A DNA stretch of 64,000 nt, taken from positions 124,001 to 188,000 of the forward strand of contig JAKSZP010007898.1 in assembly GCA_022478985.1 (NCBI GenBank), given 5' to 3'. Position 1 is the stretch's first letter, and each line of letters opens with the position of its first letter. Positions 24,841 through 37,536 of this stretch are shown here, piece by piece. A model generated the notes under the pieces. The model was not told the DNA's origin, did not search any database, and worked only from the letters and a program-made list of their open reading frames with translations. This DNA comes from Massospora cicadina. Its lineage: Eukaryota > Entomophthoromycota > Entomophthoromycetes > Entomophthorales > Entomophthoraceae. Position numbers and translations under genes: made by a program.

Positions 24841-25539
24841 GTCAAGAATATATGATGCTATAAATTTGTGAAGCCAGCACGTTTTATGATAATGACAAGA
24901 ATCTATCATTAATGTGTTTGGTGGGGCAGAACATATAATAGGTCGGAAAACCGCTTTTTCTTTCTTTAGACAAACTAGGTGAAGCGCCATCAATTTTTCA
25001 CCAATTTTTACATGTTGCCTGATACTGATGAAGTAAAGCACAATGCAAATGAGCCCGGTTTTATAGGGTTACCTTACAAGAGATTTATGGATTAACAATC
25101 TGAGAAAAACCCTCTGCCACCAAATTATAAATTATATTATTTAAATCTACTAACGGGGTAAGGAATAATAACTTAGTTATATTTTTTCTTAGCCATGTAA
25201 ATCTGGTGCTTTATAATGATCATCTTAGACTTCAAAGAACTATGAAATTTAATTTAAATGCACCTTAAATCTCTTAAACAAATTGAACTGATACTTATAC
25301 CCTTAAACACTCAACAATATTTAATCTATGTATCAGGTGCATGGTAGATTCCTTAGGCAAAATCTTCTTTTCATTGGCCTGGAAGCCACCCCTTCCCAAT
25401 AGCTAAAGTAACTCCCACTCATTTTAGTTCCCTGATGTTTGATCAAATGGAAAGAATGATGCAATTTGGTCTTATTAACCAAATGAACAAAACCATTTAT
25501 TTATTGATTATTATATTTGACAAATATCTAGTTTAAGTC

Positions 25540-26235
25540 TCAATCACCGTTGCCTTTTCAATGTTAATCTTCCATGTCTAGATCTTCCATAGTAAAACTA
25601 CTTTTATTAAGCACCTTTGCTGATTATGGTTATGATTATATGTTATGATAATTTTTATGACACCACTTTGGCGCTAAAACTTGATTCACTATATATACAA
25701 TTCACATCATCCCTGAAGCTGTTTAATGATTTACTTATATATTTATTATTTTTGGGCCGCAACATCACTGAAAATGCACCAAATAGTGAGTTTATTATAA
25801 TCATCCTAACTCCTTGAATTGGCTTAACATTGTCACTATTTGGTTTACTGATTTCCCTAACTTATAAGATAATTATGTGAGCTCTCAGTATTCCTAAATG
25901 AAGACTGATTACTAAGTATCTGGTACCAAAGGACCCTGAGATTCTAATAGTTCCATAAAGAAGGTATGAACACCTGAAAGGGGATCATCTAAAATTGTGC
26001 CAATTTGCTGAAGCCATCATGACTAGAAATCCAACTGCAATCCCATCCTTATTTGTAGTATTCAGTATTATGTTGTGCATCATTTTTAATTTTAAAACCT
26101 AATAACTTTTTTTGGATTTATTTCCTTTTTTGAAGGTATCTTTCATCACACATGTTTCCTTTTTAAATAGTACAAATATACCTATGCTAACTGCAATTTA
26201 TGCCACCACGCCAATTGCAATTGATACCTTGTTTT
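25540..26235 (+). repeat. Second direct-repeat pair, copy 2 (approximate ends)
   Basis: Partner of the 23.26-23.97 kb copy, with the same order of landmarks: TTGGGCCGCAA near 25,754, TATGTGAGCTC near 25,874, TAGTACAAATATACCT near 26,169. Divergence is high and small gaps are frequent. Confidence 0.5.
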
Positions 26236-26239
26236 GCGT

Positions 26240-27180
26240 CATGTATTTTCTCTTATTTGAGTAACTAGGCAGGCTTAATAAAAAAGGTTATAGTTTATTG
26301 TTTATCACGAGGAACTCTTTCAGCCCTTCAAAATCATTAGTGGTTTTTTCAGGCTCATGGTAACCATTTGGTGTTCATCTGAGGTGTCTCCAAAGTTGAC
26401 TATAACTTCTTTAAGGTCATCATAATTGTTGAAAGATTCATCAGGGTCGCCTGTTTGGTTTTCATAAGGGATGATGTGTTCTCCAAACTTTTGATTCAAG
26501 ATTTGATGAGAAGAGGTTTGTCATCATGTACAGTGAACTGGTTGTAGTTAGGGTTACTTGTCCTAAGATGAATGCTTGTTGTGAATTTTACATCCACTAC
26601 ATTAAGGACTCCACTAGTGTGCCAAGCTAACAGTATGACGACTGTTGACCCTTGCTGTTTCACCTTAATAGGCTACCTTTCACTACAAGTCCGCGTTGTA
26701 AACCCCCATACTCATCAGACCAAAAACTTCACCTTGGGCTAATTAACCCCCCAGGTGGCACACAGCAAGCCCTAAACCCGCCTGGGTGATTCTTGGCTCT
26801 GTCATTTCATGCACTCAGGTTAATCCTCTTCAGTTCCATGTTGTGGTGGCCAGTTGGGAAAGTCCACGTGGGGCTTCCTTTCAGCTCCAGGTATTGGAGT
26901 TGGCAGCGGTAACCACTCTTTTGGTGCACTCACCAGCACCTAATCATGGGGATCTTAAGTCCTACCTTTCTAAGCTAATCTGACCTACATTCACTTTAAA
27001 AACTAATAATGGTATAATAATAAAAGATTCTTAATAAAAAGGGAACTAAGGTATTTATACTTAGTCATGTAATTGGAAAACCACTTCCCGCCTACCAACA
27101 ATCATCAACACTTATTGCTGGCAAACCAAACCTATCATCAGCATCCTCTGCTTGCAACCATTCCCTCAAATCTTCATGAT
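26240..27180. other. Unassigned region with a GC-richer patch
   Basis: No gene is recognised. At 26,311-26,335 a CTTTCAGCCCTTCAAAATCATTAG-type block (shown here by its core only) recurs in related form at 19,771-19,795 and 22,983-23,006, tying this DNA to the 18-23 kb repeats. The stretch at 26,640-26,980 is richer in G and C than its surroundings and holds a 65-codon open stretch at 26,786-26,983 with no known domain. Confidence 0.35.
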
Positions 27181-27189
27181 TTAACACCA

Positions 27190-28420
27190 AATATTAATTA
27201 ATTCATCCTCAGCATTGATTAAACGTTTAATAATAATTAATTATCAATCTAAATTAGTTTAATATCCTCAGCTCTAACGACCATTAATTATGAACCCTAG
27301 GCGATGAAATGGCAATCAAATTCCCGCTAAAGACCTCATTAATAAAGCCAGATTATGATTATCATCAGCGTAAGTTAGTGGTCAATCCTAAACTCATATG
27401 AGCTTAATTTATCCTCAGTGTCAGTCACCAGTAAATCCTAAAACCTAGGCGTCAAATGGCAAAAAAATGTCTCATCTATTAGAAATTGTTTACAAAAATT
27501 TTGCAAGCAATTGGTGTTGGTTTATCCTCAGCATCAATTCACTAGTGATCCCTAAAAAATTATTCACAGAAATTTGTCAATTATCCTCAGCCTCAGTTGC
27601 TGGTAATTGAAAACTAATTTCTATAGGGGATTGTCCACAATACTCTTAGAAACAGCTCCTCACTTTAAAATGATTTAGTGGCTTGCGCCACCTCCTAAAA
27701 TACTAACAATGCCTCCAGTTTATCAAACAACACACTAACTGAGCCTCCTTTATTATTAGTGACTCTTGGAGGTAGGAGGTAGTGCCACAAATCTTTCTCC
27801 CATTACATCAATGATATTTTGGCCGGCCAAGGATTCAGGAGTTGCGCTGAGGGGAATACCATCTGGTTAAGATGGGTGATGTGTTTGAATTTTAATCAGG
27901 GTGGATTCCTCCCATAGTTACTAAAATTAGGGATTTGATTAGATTGCCATGGCTGTCAATCAATCACCTAGTTTAGATTAATAAGAAATTATTTATCTAA
28001 ATAGTTGAATATAATCTTCCTTAATAACCAGTAATTCTGAACCCTAAGAAAAAAAATGGTAATTGAATTCCCATCTCTTGGAAACCTTGGCATCAAAGCA
28101 AGCAATATGATTATCTTCAGCGTAAGTTGCTGGTCAATCCTAAACTCATATGAACTTGATTTATCCCTGTCATCAGTTTCTGGGTAAATCCTAAACCCTA
28201 AGCGTTGATTAACAATCAAATGCCTCGCCTTTTAGAAATATCTGGCATTTAATTTGTCAGCAATTAGTGTTGTTTTATCCTTGGCATCAATTTTCCAGTA
28301 AACCCTAATAATTTTTAACAGAAACTCTATAAATTATCCTCAGCTTCAGTCACTGGTAATCAAAATGATAGTTACTATTGGGTAATATCCCTGATTTTTC
28401 AGAAACAGCTGCTATCATGA
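27190..28420 (+). repeat. Duplicated array of a CCTCAG-containing motif
   Basis: Two direct copies (about 27,190-27,660 and 27,960-28,420), each with several diverged units of a motif around TATCCTCAGC(G/A)TCAGT followed by CTGGTAA and often CCTAAAC. Clear units begin near 27,265, 27,358, 27,410, 27,523, 27,583, 28,110, 28,158, 28,276 and 28,333. Unit spacing is irregular at about 50-100 bp. No coding capacity is associated with it. An enhancer-like array in an LTR or a decayed satellite are both possible. Confidence 0.55.
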
Positions 28421-28599
28421 AATATATCAACCCAATTTGAATGTGGACTACAAATTAGAACTGTTAATAGTATCATCAAATCTAAAATAATTAGAATTTG
28501 TGCTCAATTAACTGAACTCCTAATCTTAAAAACTATGGGAGGAATCCATCCTGGTTAAGATCACAACGCTTGGCCACAAGGTTTTTTTGTACATGAATC

Positions 28600-31500
28600 C
28601 GGTATACCTGCACATATGAAAACTGTTGGTAATTGAAAAAAAGTCTGCTATTTTTGTACATCTTCTCAGGCAGTGTTATGCTTTAATTATTAGTTTTGTA
28701 GTTTGAGAGCTTAGTGCACTAGACTTCCCTTCAGATCATAAAGATTCTGCAACCAGTATTGTGACAAATAGTCTGGGACAGCCTTTATATTCCCTTTATT
28801 TAGTTACACCTGATTTATTTATATGCATCAATTGTATCCAGACATTTTTGTTCAGTGACAGTATAGTTTCACTGTGGCAACTTAGGCTTTAATTACAGTA
28901 AGTTACTAGATTCTCTAACACTCGTTGCTTCTTTGAGAGTTACTGCTCCGCTAGCAGAAAAGGATGAATCAGTTTGCACTATAGACTCCTTATTAAAGTT
29001 TATATATTGCAAAACTGAAGCTTTAGTTAAAAATTCCTAAATGTGTAACTTGCACGATGTATTTCTTAGTTTAAACAAAATGTGCGTCTTCCTCTACAAG
29101 GCAAAGAGCAGTTTGCCAGTGCAGCTAAAGTTGAGTATGTACCACTGGTTACACCTAACTATTCCTAAAAAGATCTTCACATCACGCTTGTGTTATGGAT
29201 TGGACATTCATTCAAATGCTTTGACCTTATAAGGTTGTATTATATATCCTTCAACGTTTTATAAAGTCAAGATACTTTATCTTTTAATTAAAGAAGCTGC
29301 ACTTTCTTGATTTTAACTTTGAGTTTTCTGCTGCAAGACTTCAGAATACATTTTATAGGGAATCAAGTGCACCAAAAAAGTTTACATAGATGACATTTAA
29401 TTCAGCAAGATAGTCACTAGGACACAGGACACCTTGATAAATCTAAGAATAGTATATATTGCTAACTAAAATGTTTCTGGGACGTTATATAGACCTTGGG
29501 GTATTCTCTAGGTTGCAATAAGCCCTGAAATGTGAAAATGGCGCATTTCACTTGATTGTCATCTAAGTTTCTCAATTTTTAATATCATTAATTAAGTCCA
29601 TTTCCAAAAACATTTGGCGCAGCTGAGAGGTCTAACAAGCTTTTATATTGATTATTAATTATATTTTTTGCTATGTTATTTAGTTTTTGTAGTTTATGAT
29701 CACCTGGTTGCGTCCATCTTTATTCTTCACTCTGAGAACTGTGGATCCCAAGGGCTCTTGAGCGGTTTCAACATCTCATACAGAAGTTTTTTGTCTCCTC
29801 AATTACCACTTTCTATGAAACGTGGGAATTTAGAATCGGAAAAAGGCGAATGAGAGCATGATTTCTGGTTTCAACAAAGTAAACAACGTTGCAAGCAAAG
29901 CCATATTATTTTCCTTATCAAATATCTCATGTTATTCTTTTATAAAAGTCTATATATTGTCCTTCTATTATTCAGTCAGCTAATTAGTCTATATCATGGG
30001 ACCACATATGTAATACTAGTAGCGGCTTCAAAAGGGAGGCAATTTATTCTAAGGAAACAAATATCTGAACTCTTCAACCTCATCAAATGGGTCCTTGTGA
30101 ATATAGTGCAATACTTAAAGCCTCTTTACTGCCAATGGCCTTATTGTAAGTAATAAGACATAACTCTTAATTTTTAATGTTTTGTTAAAACCACCCAATA
30201 TTTACATGTGGCCCCAATTGTTATTCATATGGTGCCATAACTTCTCTATATATGCCTTCTTAATTTATCTATCTCAAGTTCTGTATCCAATATTACTTAG
30301 CGTCTAGAAAGGTAACATAATAATATAACTTAAACGTGAATGTGTTCCTTTGGATTCATGTATCTGATTGGTAGAATCTTAATTTTTTTATTCTAAAATT
30401 ATAATATATGGGAATCACCCCGTCTTGATATTCCAGACTAAATGAGAATTAAGTTTTTTGTTTTTAGGTATACCATATTTATGTACAGTAAACTGGAACA
30501 GGCTGACCAAGGATCCAAAATTTTCTTCTACCATGTTAATGTTAGCACCAAAAAGCCACATAAACACCGCATAAAGAAATCGAAATTAATATTGGTTAGG
30601 TAACACAATCACAAGTGCCATTGCAGCAAATTAATATAAACTGGAGGGCAAGGAGCTATATGATCTCTTGTTAGAATAATTTTTCTGTTCCAAAAATATC
30701 TAATTTCCTTGTGCTTGAATTCATTTTTAATAAAACTTTTCACCAATTGGTAGATATCCTATTAACCAAAGCTCCTGTGTCAATAAGTGTTCAAATCCTT
30801 TTCATCACCACAATGCTATTGTAGTATTTACACTGAAATTAAGAATATGTTCAATAATATATACACATAAAAAGAGTCCTTTTTGGCTAAGAAATTAAGA
30901 CTAATTGCAATTATTTTTAGAACTTAGAAATTATACTATACCAATAGCTACTCTCACTTCTTTAAAGATAGTATATCAGTGGATGAGCATGGTAGTTCAA
31001 AGGGCTTTGTTTGTGTAGTTTATAAGTATCTTTCTATCATATGGTAGATTCTAAAGATGCAGCCTTTTTTGATTACTCCTAAGTTATTAAAACATGCATG
31101 TCTGGTAGTTGATTGGTATAGCATATTGTTCAAGGTGCCAACATGCTTTCTGTAAAGGGCTTGTTGCATTTGGTGGGATTAGTATAGTCACATCGGTGGA
31201 AGTGGACAGTATATCCTCTATTTTTGCCTAGTGTATCCCAGGTCATTGTCAATGGATTGCAACATACTTACTCTTTGTTTCTCAAAAAATCTGAGGTGTA
31301 ATGTCCCTTTTAATTGCAAGGTGACACTTTATTCTGTGAGAAGCCGCATCTATAAAATTATATTTACTTTCTTGACTCTGTAGCTCTTATATAGATTTGT
31401 GCAAGTTTATACTTGACAGACCAGACACATGGGAAGAAAAAGTGTTTTGTTTTAAGTTTGGGTGATAAAAAGTGGAAGCAAATTACCTCAGGTTTTTGCC

Positions 31501-31686
31501 CGCTTTAAGCTGGACATAACTATCTGTAGAAAAAGCCGTTTCATTATAGAGTCTATAATTTTTTCATTACAGCTAAGGTCATTCCTTACTAGACCAGCGG
31601 TAATCAGATAACAGCTCTTAGTAATATAAGAACCTCTTCAGTAATTTAGTCAAAAAAGTTTATAAGAGACACATTTTGTTGGAAGC
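28600..31686. other. AT-rich region; one weak Ty1/copia-like scrap
   Basis: About 3 kb without a clear gene. At 29,095-29,165 a plus-strand reading ASAAKVEYVPLVTP resembles the STAEAEY(V/M)AL region of Ty1/copia RNase H, but it is short and flanked by stops. Open stretches at 29,041-29,232, 29,668-29,853 and 29,929-30,153 have no recognised domains. The rest is AT-rich and structureless to my eye. Confidence 0.3.
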
Positions 31687-31691
31687 CAAAG

Positions 31692-33061
31692 TGTAAGTCT
31701 TGAGGAATGTCCTTTGGTTTTTGATTGGGCCATCTTCCTGTTCCCAAATAAAAAGACACTGAAGAAGATGGCGGTACCTCTCATCACTCAGGACGACCTT
31801 GCTCACATAGTAGATGAGCGATGGGTAACAGCTCGTCTGCTTTGGATCCCACCTCCAATACCCACACTTACCTCAGCAGAACTGTTACGGGGAATTAGTG
31901 AAATCTGTGCTGAGATTACCGAATTGAAATCAGTTAGATCTAATTTTGGCTGGCAATCTGGCTGATGCCCAAAATTCAAATGACTGTAAAAGCATGAAGA
32001 ATGAGATATTGGCCAGATCGCCTGATAGTTCCAATTCAATCTCCAGAAAAGTTGAACAAATATTGGGCGCTATTGATGAGGGGTTCAAAGCCCTCAAATA
32101 GTAATTTGGGTGTTGCACTCAATGTGCTGCTATTGACTGAACGAATGGTTAAATGACCGAGCATGGGCGGGTTGGCCATCCTGAACCCATTCCCAACCAA
32201 ATGGACCCATCCCTATAAGGGATGGCCTTGGGGATTCCTGTCACCCGTCAGGCCAAACGCCATCATGCTAATCGTCAGAAACATAGTTGAGCCCTGGTCT
32301 GGACATTTGAGGTCAAACTGACAGAGACTTGGCCCGCCACTGAATTTTGTGATGTCAGTTCCCAAAGAATAAAACCCCATTCCCAAACAATGCGCCAGTC
32401 AGGCCAAATTTGTTGGGTCCCAACCCCATCCTGTCACTACCCAATTGACCACTATTTAATTAGTTGCATGGCACTGAGAAAATTGTTGGTTGATTTTCTT
32501 ACTTCCTTTCCCAATAACTTTTTGACAAAAAAAATCAAATTTTCTTTATTTTCCATTCTAACCGCATCCCAGATGGCATTTCCCAGGTGGCCCATCACCC
32601 CGCACTCCAGGTGGGCTTTACCAATTCTTTTGGTCACCATGGCTCCCTCTATCATTGATTGGGCCCAGCGAGTCTGACACTTTTGGTCTTATAACCCCGC
32701 TCTCATGAATTTCTGACAACAATACATGGGGATTTTATGGCCCTATGTACAACAATGGATAGAGAGAGCCCATCTCCCTATTGCCCCCAATAAGTTGGCC
32801 TCTCAAACCAAGATTCTCATCAAGAATGTCCCAGTAATCCCACCTCCTGCAGTTAGAACCACTGAGTTGGGAATGTTCAGTGTGGTTTGTCATCGGGACA
32901 CTCCTTACCCTGTTGTTACATCACCACTTCGTGGTATCACATTTCCCAGCTCCATATCAAGTTGTACAGTCAGCAATGCCTCTGGCATTCTGGCTTGCTT
33001 TTTGGGTGCTCACTCTCTGACTGGCAGGCCAGTCTAAACTTCTTCTGCTATTTCCCTGACA
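31692..33061 (+). repeat. Element 1 5' LTR
   Basis: It is 1,370 bp long, with TG...CA ends. It contains an extended open stretch (see the 3' LTR), here broken by an extra base near 31,945 compared with the 3' copy. A TATAAGGG box near 32,214 corresponds to TATAAAGG in the 3' LTR and may be the core promoter. Confidence 0.93.
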
Positions 33062-34500
33062 TAATTGTCCAACCATTACTTCCGGCCACTTCCACCTTGA
33101 TTTTCAAATTAGGCGCCGCAGTGGTTACCCTCTACCATATGAATGTACAATCAGTTGAGTGTTATTTGTTGTTTGTTTGGTCACTTTCTGACTTTGGGAG
33201 AAGCATCCGCTCCATTTTGGAAAACTTTCTTCAAGCCACCCAAGATGTGCAGATTGCATCTTCTCTTACTTCCTCCAGCCCGGGAAAAGGATCAAGTATC
33301 CCCTCCCAAGAAATCGCCAATCAGGTTCTCAACGCTCTCGCTGAAGTACAAATGTGGACAACAATCGCACTCAGTAATGCTTCTGCGATATCTCATGACC
33401 AACAAGGTCTCACGTTGTTAGATGCCGTGGATGGAGATGCCCGCTGTTGGGTGAGAAGCCTTTTGCGTTCTTCCTCACAAGAAGGAGACTCCATTCCCCT
33501 GGTGGCTGTTGTATCAGCTGCTTTAAAACCCCATGTGTCCCAATAAGACCACTTATTCAGACTACTCCTAGCCATGGCTGAAGCCCCTTGTTTGGCTTCT
33601 CTGATTTCTACCTTTTGTGAGCTGGCTTCTGCGTCAGGTCTATCTATCAATATGCTTCAGGCAGTTTTTAGAGCGAGCTTGGATTTGGTTTCCGCTCATC
33701 ACGTGGCCTGGTCTACTATCCAGGAATCAGTAAATCAAATATGTGCCACCGCAACTACTATCAAAGCGTTACCTCTCCAAGTTTTCCCATATCAGAAGGT
33801 GAACTTTATGATAGGATTTCCTAACAAAGATGTAGACGGTGTGCCCAATACCAGAATAGCAGTTGAATTGGGTCCTAACCCTGCCATAACCCCCAAGTCC
33901 GAGTTGGCATTTCCAGAGTTAGCTATGAATGATTCTGTTCAAGCCCAGATGGAAGAAATGATTTCTCCCGCTCTTGTACTTCCAATTTTCGCCCCAGTTA
34001 AGAACCCTGACCCTGGTCCTGACATACCCATTATTTCTTCAGTCATCCATGGGTTGGTCAAATCTCCCAATAAACAGAATTCCGCTTATTTCCTTGTCCC
34101 TATGAAAATCAGTATCAATCCACATCATGTCTCCTTCGAAGCTCTGGTGGATAACGGATCAGTGGGGAACTTCATGAGCGTCAAGTTGGCACAGCAATTA
34201 AAATTGGAAATGGATTTGGGTTCCTCAGTAATGGTGGCCTCTTCTGCTTACCAGTCTTTGTATATTGTTCGCCGGCTGATACACTTCTCAATCCACCAAT
34301 ATAACTTCTGCAATCGTTTTTCGGCCATGCCAAACCTGGTATTCCCAGTGACCCTGGGTGTGGGATGGTGGCGTCAACAACATGTGAAGATTCATTTAGA
34401 TTCTAATACATTGTCATTTACCAATGATGATTCAGAGGGAGAGTTCCCTTTGATAAACACCTTAAAAAAATACAAGGAACCAGCTCTATCACTACCTTAG
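32887..34500 (+). pseudogene. Element 1 gag and protease
   Basis: One frame runs from inside the 5' LTR to 34,500 with a single in-frame TAA at 33,544-33,546. The part between about 33,120 and 33,920 fits gag by position: it is helical, without strong motifs, and no CCHC knuckle was seen. The aspartic protease lies near 34,120-34,420 with ALVDNGSVGNF at about 34,141-34,173. The family motif is D-(S/T)-G-A, so the DNG here lacks the usual Ser/Thr beside the catalytic Asp. A GVGWW block near 34,360 corresponds to the usual LG..W after the protease. RT follows in another frame, so a frameshift, programmed or mutational, lies near 34,500. Confidence 0.75.
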
Positions 34501-34569
34501 TTACCTCCGCGGGCATTCCAGCCAATTTTCCCAAAAGCTTAATGCAATATTGGGGAATCTTCGACATGG

Positions 34570-35935
34570 AAAAAGTGGACTGACTGCCAAAACATACTAG
34601 GTATGATTGTAGATTTTGGACAACTGTGGAATTGGTGAACATTAACTGCCCGTTGTATCCTCATACAGCGGAGGAAGAGGTTGCACTCAATACCTGGTTG
34701 GATGACATATTAAAAAAAGGTTGGTTGTTCAAAGAAACCCTCCCCGTCGCCTCCCCTATTGTCTTTGCAAGAAAATCGGATGGATCACTTCGTCCTTGAA
34801 TAGATTACAGTCACCTGAACAAAATAACAGTTACAGATCCCTATCCATTGCATTTAGAGCAGACAATCAGTCAGGCAATTTCCAAATCCCGTTTGTTTTT
34901 AAAATTAGATCTGGTGAACGCTTTCAACCAAATTTGGGTGATGGAAGGACAGGAATGGTTAACCGCAATCTGAACAAGGCAAGGCATTTTTCAATTTCGC
35001 GTAATGCCCTTTGGGTTGAAAAATGCTCCCACTACATTTCAACGAATGATTGACAACGCGTTAGGGGATCTCCAGTTCTCTTGTGCTATTGTATACATTG
35101 ATGATATCCTAGTTCATTCCCCAACTCCCAAACAACATGCTATTGACTTGGAAGCAGTGGTGGTCACTTTGCATAAAACAGGGCTGTTCCTCAAAGCTTC
35201 TAAGTGCGAGTTTTATAAGGAAGAGGTCACATTTCTTGGAAACCTGGTTCTCAAAGAAGGTGTCGCTATCCCCCCCAACAAATTAGATGCGATCTGAGAA
35301 TGGCCAACTCTGACTACACAGAATCAACTTTGGAGTTTCTTGGGAACTATCATTTTTTTTGAAAAAATTTCCCCGGCACTTTCCCAGTTGGCTGCTCCGC
35401 TCCATCCCCTCACTGAAAAAATGTACCATTTTGTTGAACCCCAAATTCCAGCAGGCGTTTGAATCAATCAAGGAGGTGTTCATGTCTCCTCCCATTTTGA
35501 AACATGCCAATCCCACCAAACTGTATATCGTCGGATATGATGCTTTGTCAGTAGCAGTGGCGCAGTGCTGCTTCAGGACCATGATGGTCTTGAACATCTG
35601 GTCACTTATTTTTCCCAAAAATTCACCACTATGGAGCAATGTTGGGCCATTTACAATAAGGAACTGGCAGCTGTTGCATGGGCTTTAACTCATTGGTGAT
35701 ACCTGTTACAGGGTGCTCGTCATGAGCTAACAGTTCGCATGGATCACCAGGCTCCCTTGTATCTCTGCAAACCCCAAAAATTAGCGCACCAACAGGCCCA
35801 AACCTATTGGGACTTGTGCAGTTTCAACTTCAAATACAAATTTATCAAAGGTGCGCTCAATGTCCTTCCCAACTTCCTAAGCTGTAGTCCAGCTCTCTGT
35901 CCCTTGGAACCTGAGGAAGTGGACCTCGTTACCAT
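34570..35935 (+). pseudogene. Element 1 reverse transcriptase and RNase H
   Basis: RT blocks in order are a thumb-side WLDDILKKGW, SPIVFARKSDGSLRP, LKLDLVNAFNQIWV, VMPFGLKNAPTTFQR and the catalytic VYIDDIL (about 35,087-35,107). TGA stops at 34,971-34,973, 35,295-35,297 and 35,697-35,699 each stand at a position normally held by Arg in the family, consistent with CGA-to-TGA decay. RNase H keeps GYDALS (first Asp), NKELAAV (Glu) and RMDHQAPL (third Asp). At the final ADALSR-like motif it reads NVLPNFLS, so the last catalytic Asp is missing. A frameshift lies near 35,430 and others between 35,560 and 35,740. Confidence 0.88.
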
Positions 35936-36139
35936 GATCCCTGCCACTCAGATTCTGTCAATCGTTCCCTCCATTGCTTCCTCTGCTGCGTTGTCTCCCG
36001 ATGATCTGTTATTGGCCCAGGTGTTAGCCGGTCAAATGGCCTGCCCTGAGGGCATGGAGTTGGTTGAGCAGTTGACTCACTCGAGTCCCAAACACTCTCT
36101 ATACTCCTTAGAAGAAGGGCTCATTCACTTCTGTTCTCA

Positions 36140-37098
36140 TGTGTGGGTTCCCCCTCCTTCCGCCTGAAAGTATTCTGCACGCACCATGATCCCCCCAGAG
36201 TTGGGCATCCCAGTAACAATAAATGCATTGATCTGATCAAGAGAACCTTCAATTGGGCAGGACTGACCAAAGAGGTTCTGGCTTGGATCGCCAATTGTGT
36301 TACTTTCACTAGGGCCAAGTCAGATCTCTCCAGTAATAATGGCCTCTTACACCCTTTACAGCAGGCGGAAGGTCCATGGACCTTGGTGTCCATAGATTTT
36401 ATCATTGATCTCCCTGTTCTAATGGGTTCACAGCGGTGATGGTAGTGGTGGATCACTTTACAAAATTTTCCCTTTTTATTCCTTGTGCTTCTGCGATTAC
36501 ATCGGAAGAAACTGCCCATCTTTTTGTATGACATGTGCTTTTGATGTTTGGTCTTCCCCAGGAAATTGTTAGTGATTGGGGTACTCAGTTTACTGCACGC
36601 TTTTAAAGTGAACTCCTATCGATCCTGAAGATAACTCCCTGTTGATCCACAGCGTATCACCCCCAGTCCAACGGTCAGACTGAGCGGGTTAATCAAGTCC
36701 TTGAACAATACCTGCATTGCTATGCCACAGCAGCGCAGGATACTTGGTCCGGTGACTTGCCTCTTGCTCAATTTGCATACAATAATGGGATCCACGCATC
36801 CACGGGGTTTTCACCATATGAAGCAACGTTGGGCTATAACCCATCGTTTTCAGTCAGGGCATGCTTGCAACCTGAGGTTCAAGCTGCCGCGGATCATGCT
36901 ACCCATGTTCGATCAACTCAAGCCTTAGTGTGGGAACACTTCACCAAAGCCATTGATGACTATAAGCAATTTGCAGACTGTAAGCGCCTTCCAGGTCATG
37001 ACTTTATGGTAGGTTCTTACGTCATGCTTAATACCCATCATTTGCAAATTCAAACCCCTTCCCACAAGTTCGCCAGTAAGCGTTTGGGTCCTCACTAA
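36140..37098 (+). pseudogene. Element 1 integrase
   Basis: The zinc-binding N-domain reads GHPSNNKCIDLIKRTFNW ... NCVTF. The second Cys of the usual CX2C is replaced by Phe. The core keeps SIDFIIDLP (first Asp, near 36,395), SDWGTQF (second Asp, near 36,573) and PQSNGQTERVNQ (Glu, near 36,675). ASTGFSPYEATLGYNP is at about 36,797-36,844, and KFASKRLGPH near 37,070 is the GPY/F-like module. Frameshifts and stops near 36,437, 36,530 and 36,605 break it. A TAA at 37,096-37,098 separates it from the chromodomain frame. Confidence 0.87.
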
Positions 37099-37536
37099 GT
37101 GGAGGAAGTATTGGTTAATGGGGCATTCCACCTGAAGCTTCCCGCGCATTGGAAGCAGCACCCAGTCTTCCATGTTTCCCAATTGTCGCCCTTCAAGGGT
37201 GTAATTCCCAAGGACCCAGAACCATCCATCATCAATAACGAGGAAGAAGCTGAGGTAGAGGCTATCTTAGCATCTCGCAAGTCGCGACATTCAGTCCAAT
37301 ATCTCGTGGCTTGGAAAGAATACCCAGCCTATGAAAATAGTTGGGTCAAGGCGCGCGATTGTGCAAACTGCATGGCCCTGGTCAAAGCTTTCCACGCATC
37401 CCACCCTGGGGCCCCCCGCCCTCCTCAGAAAACCGCAACAATTATGGCTATCAAGCTACCTAAAGCACACAAGAATGTGGCCATGGCACTATTTCCTGGT
37501 TGGGGGTGCCATTCCTTTGGAAAAAGGAAAGGGTAA
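37099..37536 (+). pseudogene. Element 1 integrase C-terminus and chromodomain
   Basis: An open stretch of 145 codons continuing the integrase. HWKQHPVFHVSQLSPF at about 37,147-37,195 is the standard segment before the chromodomain. The chromodomain itself starts at EVEAILASRKSRHSVQYLV (from about 37,252) and continues with WKEYPAYENSWVKA. Chromodomains of these integrases bind modified histone H3 and steer insertion into heterochromatin, which fits the TE-dense surroundings. The frame ends at TAA 37,534-37,536, overlapping the polypurine tract and stopping exactly at the 3' LTR. Confidence 0.88.

Noticed and set aside
29095..29165. A definite Ty1/copia element
   Set aside because: Only one short RNase H-like stretch is visible; no integrase, RT or LTR pair supports it.
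33062..33080. A standard tRNA primer-binding site after the Element 1 5' LTR
   Set aside because: The sequence after the LTR does not begin with TGG, as complementarity to a tRNA CCA end requires.
34480..34600. Programmed frameshift between protease and RT in Element 1
   Set aside because: The frames do change here, but the element has many mutational frameshifts and I saw no clear slippery sequence.
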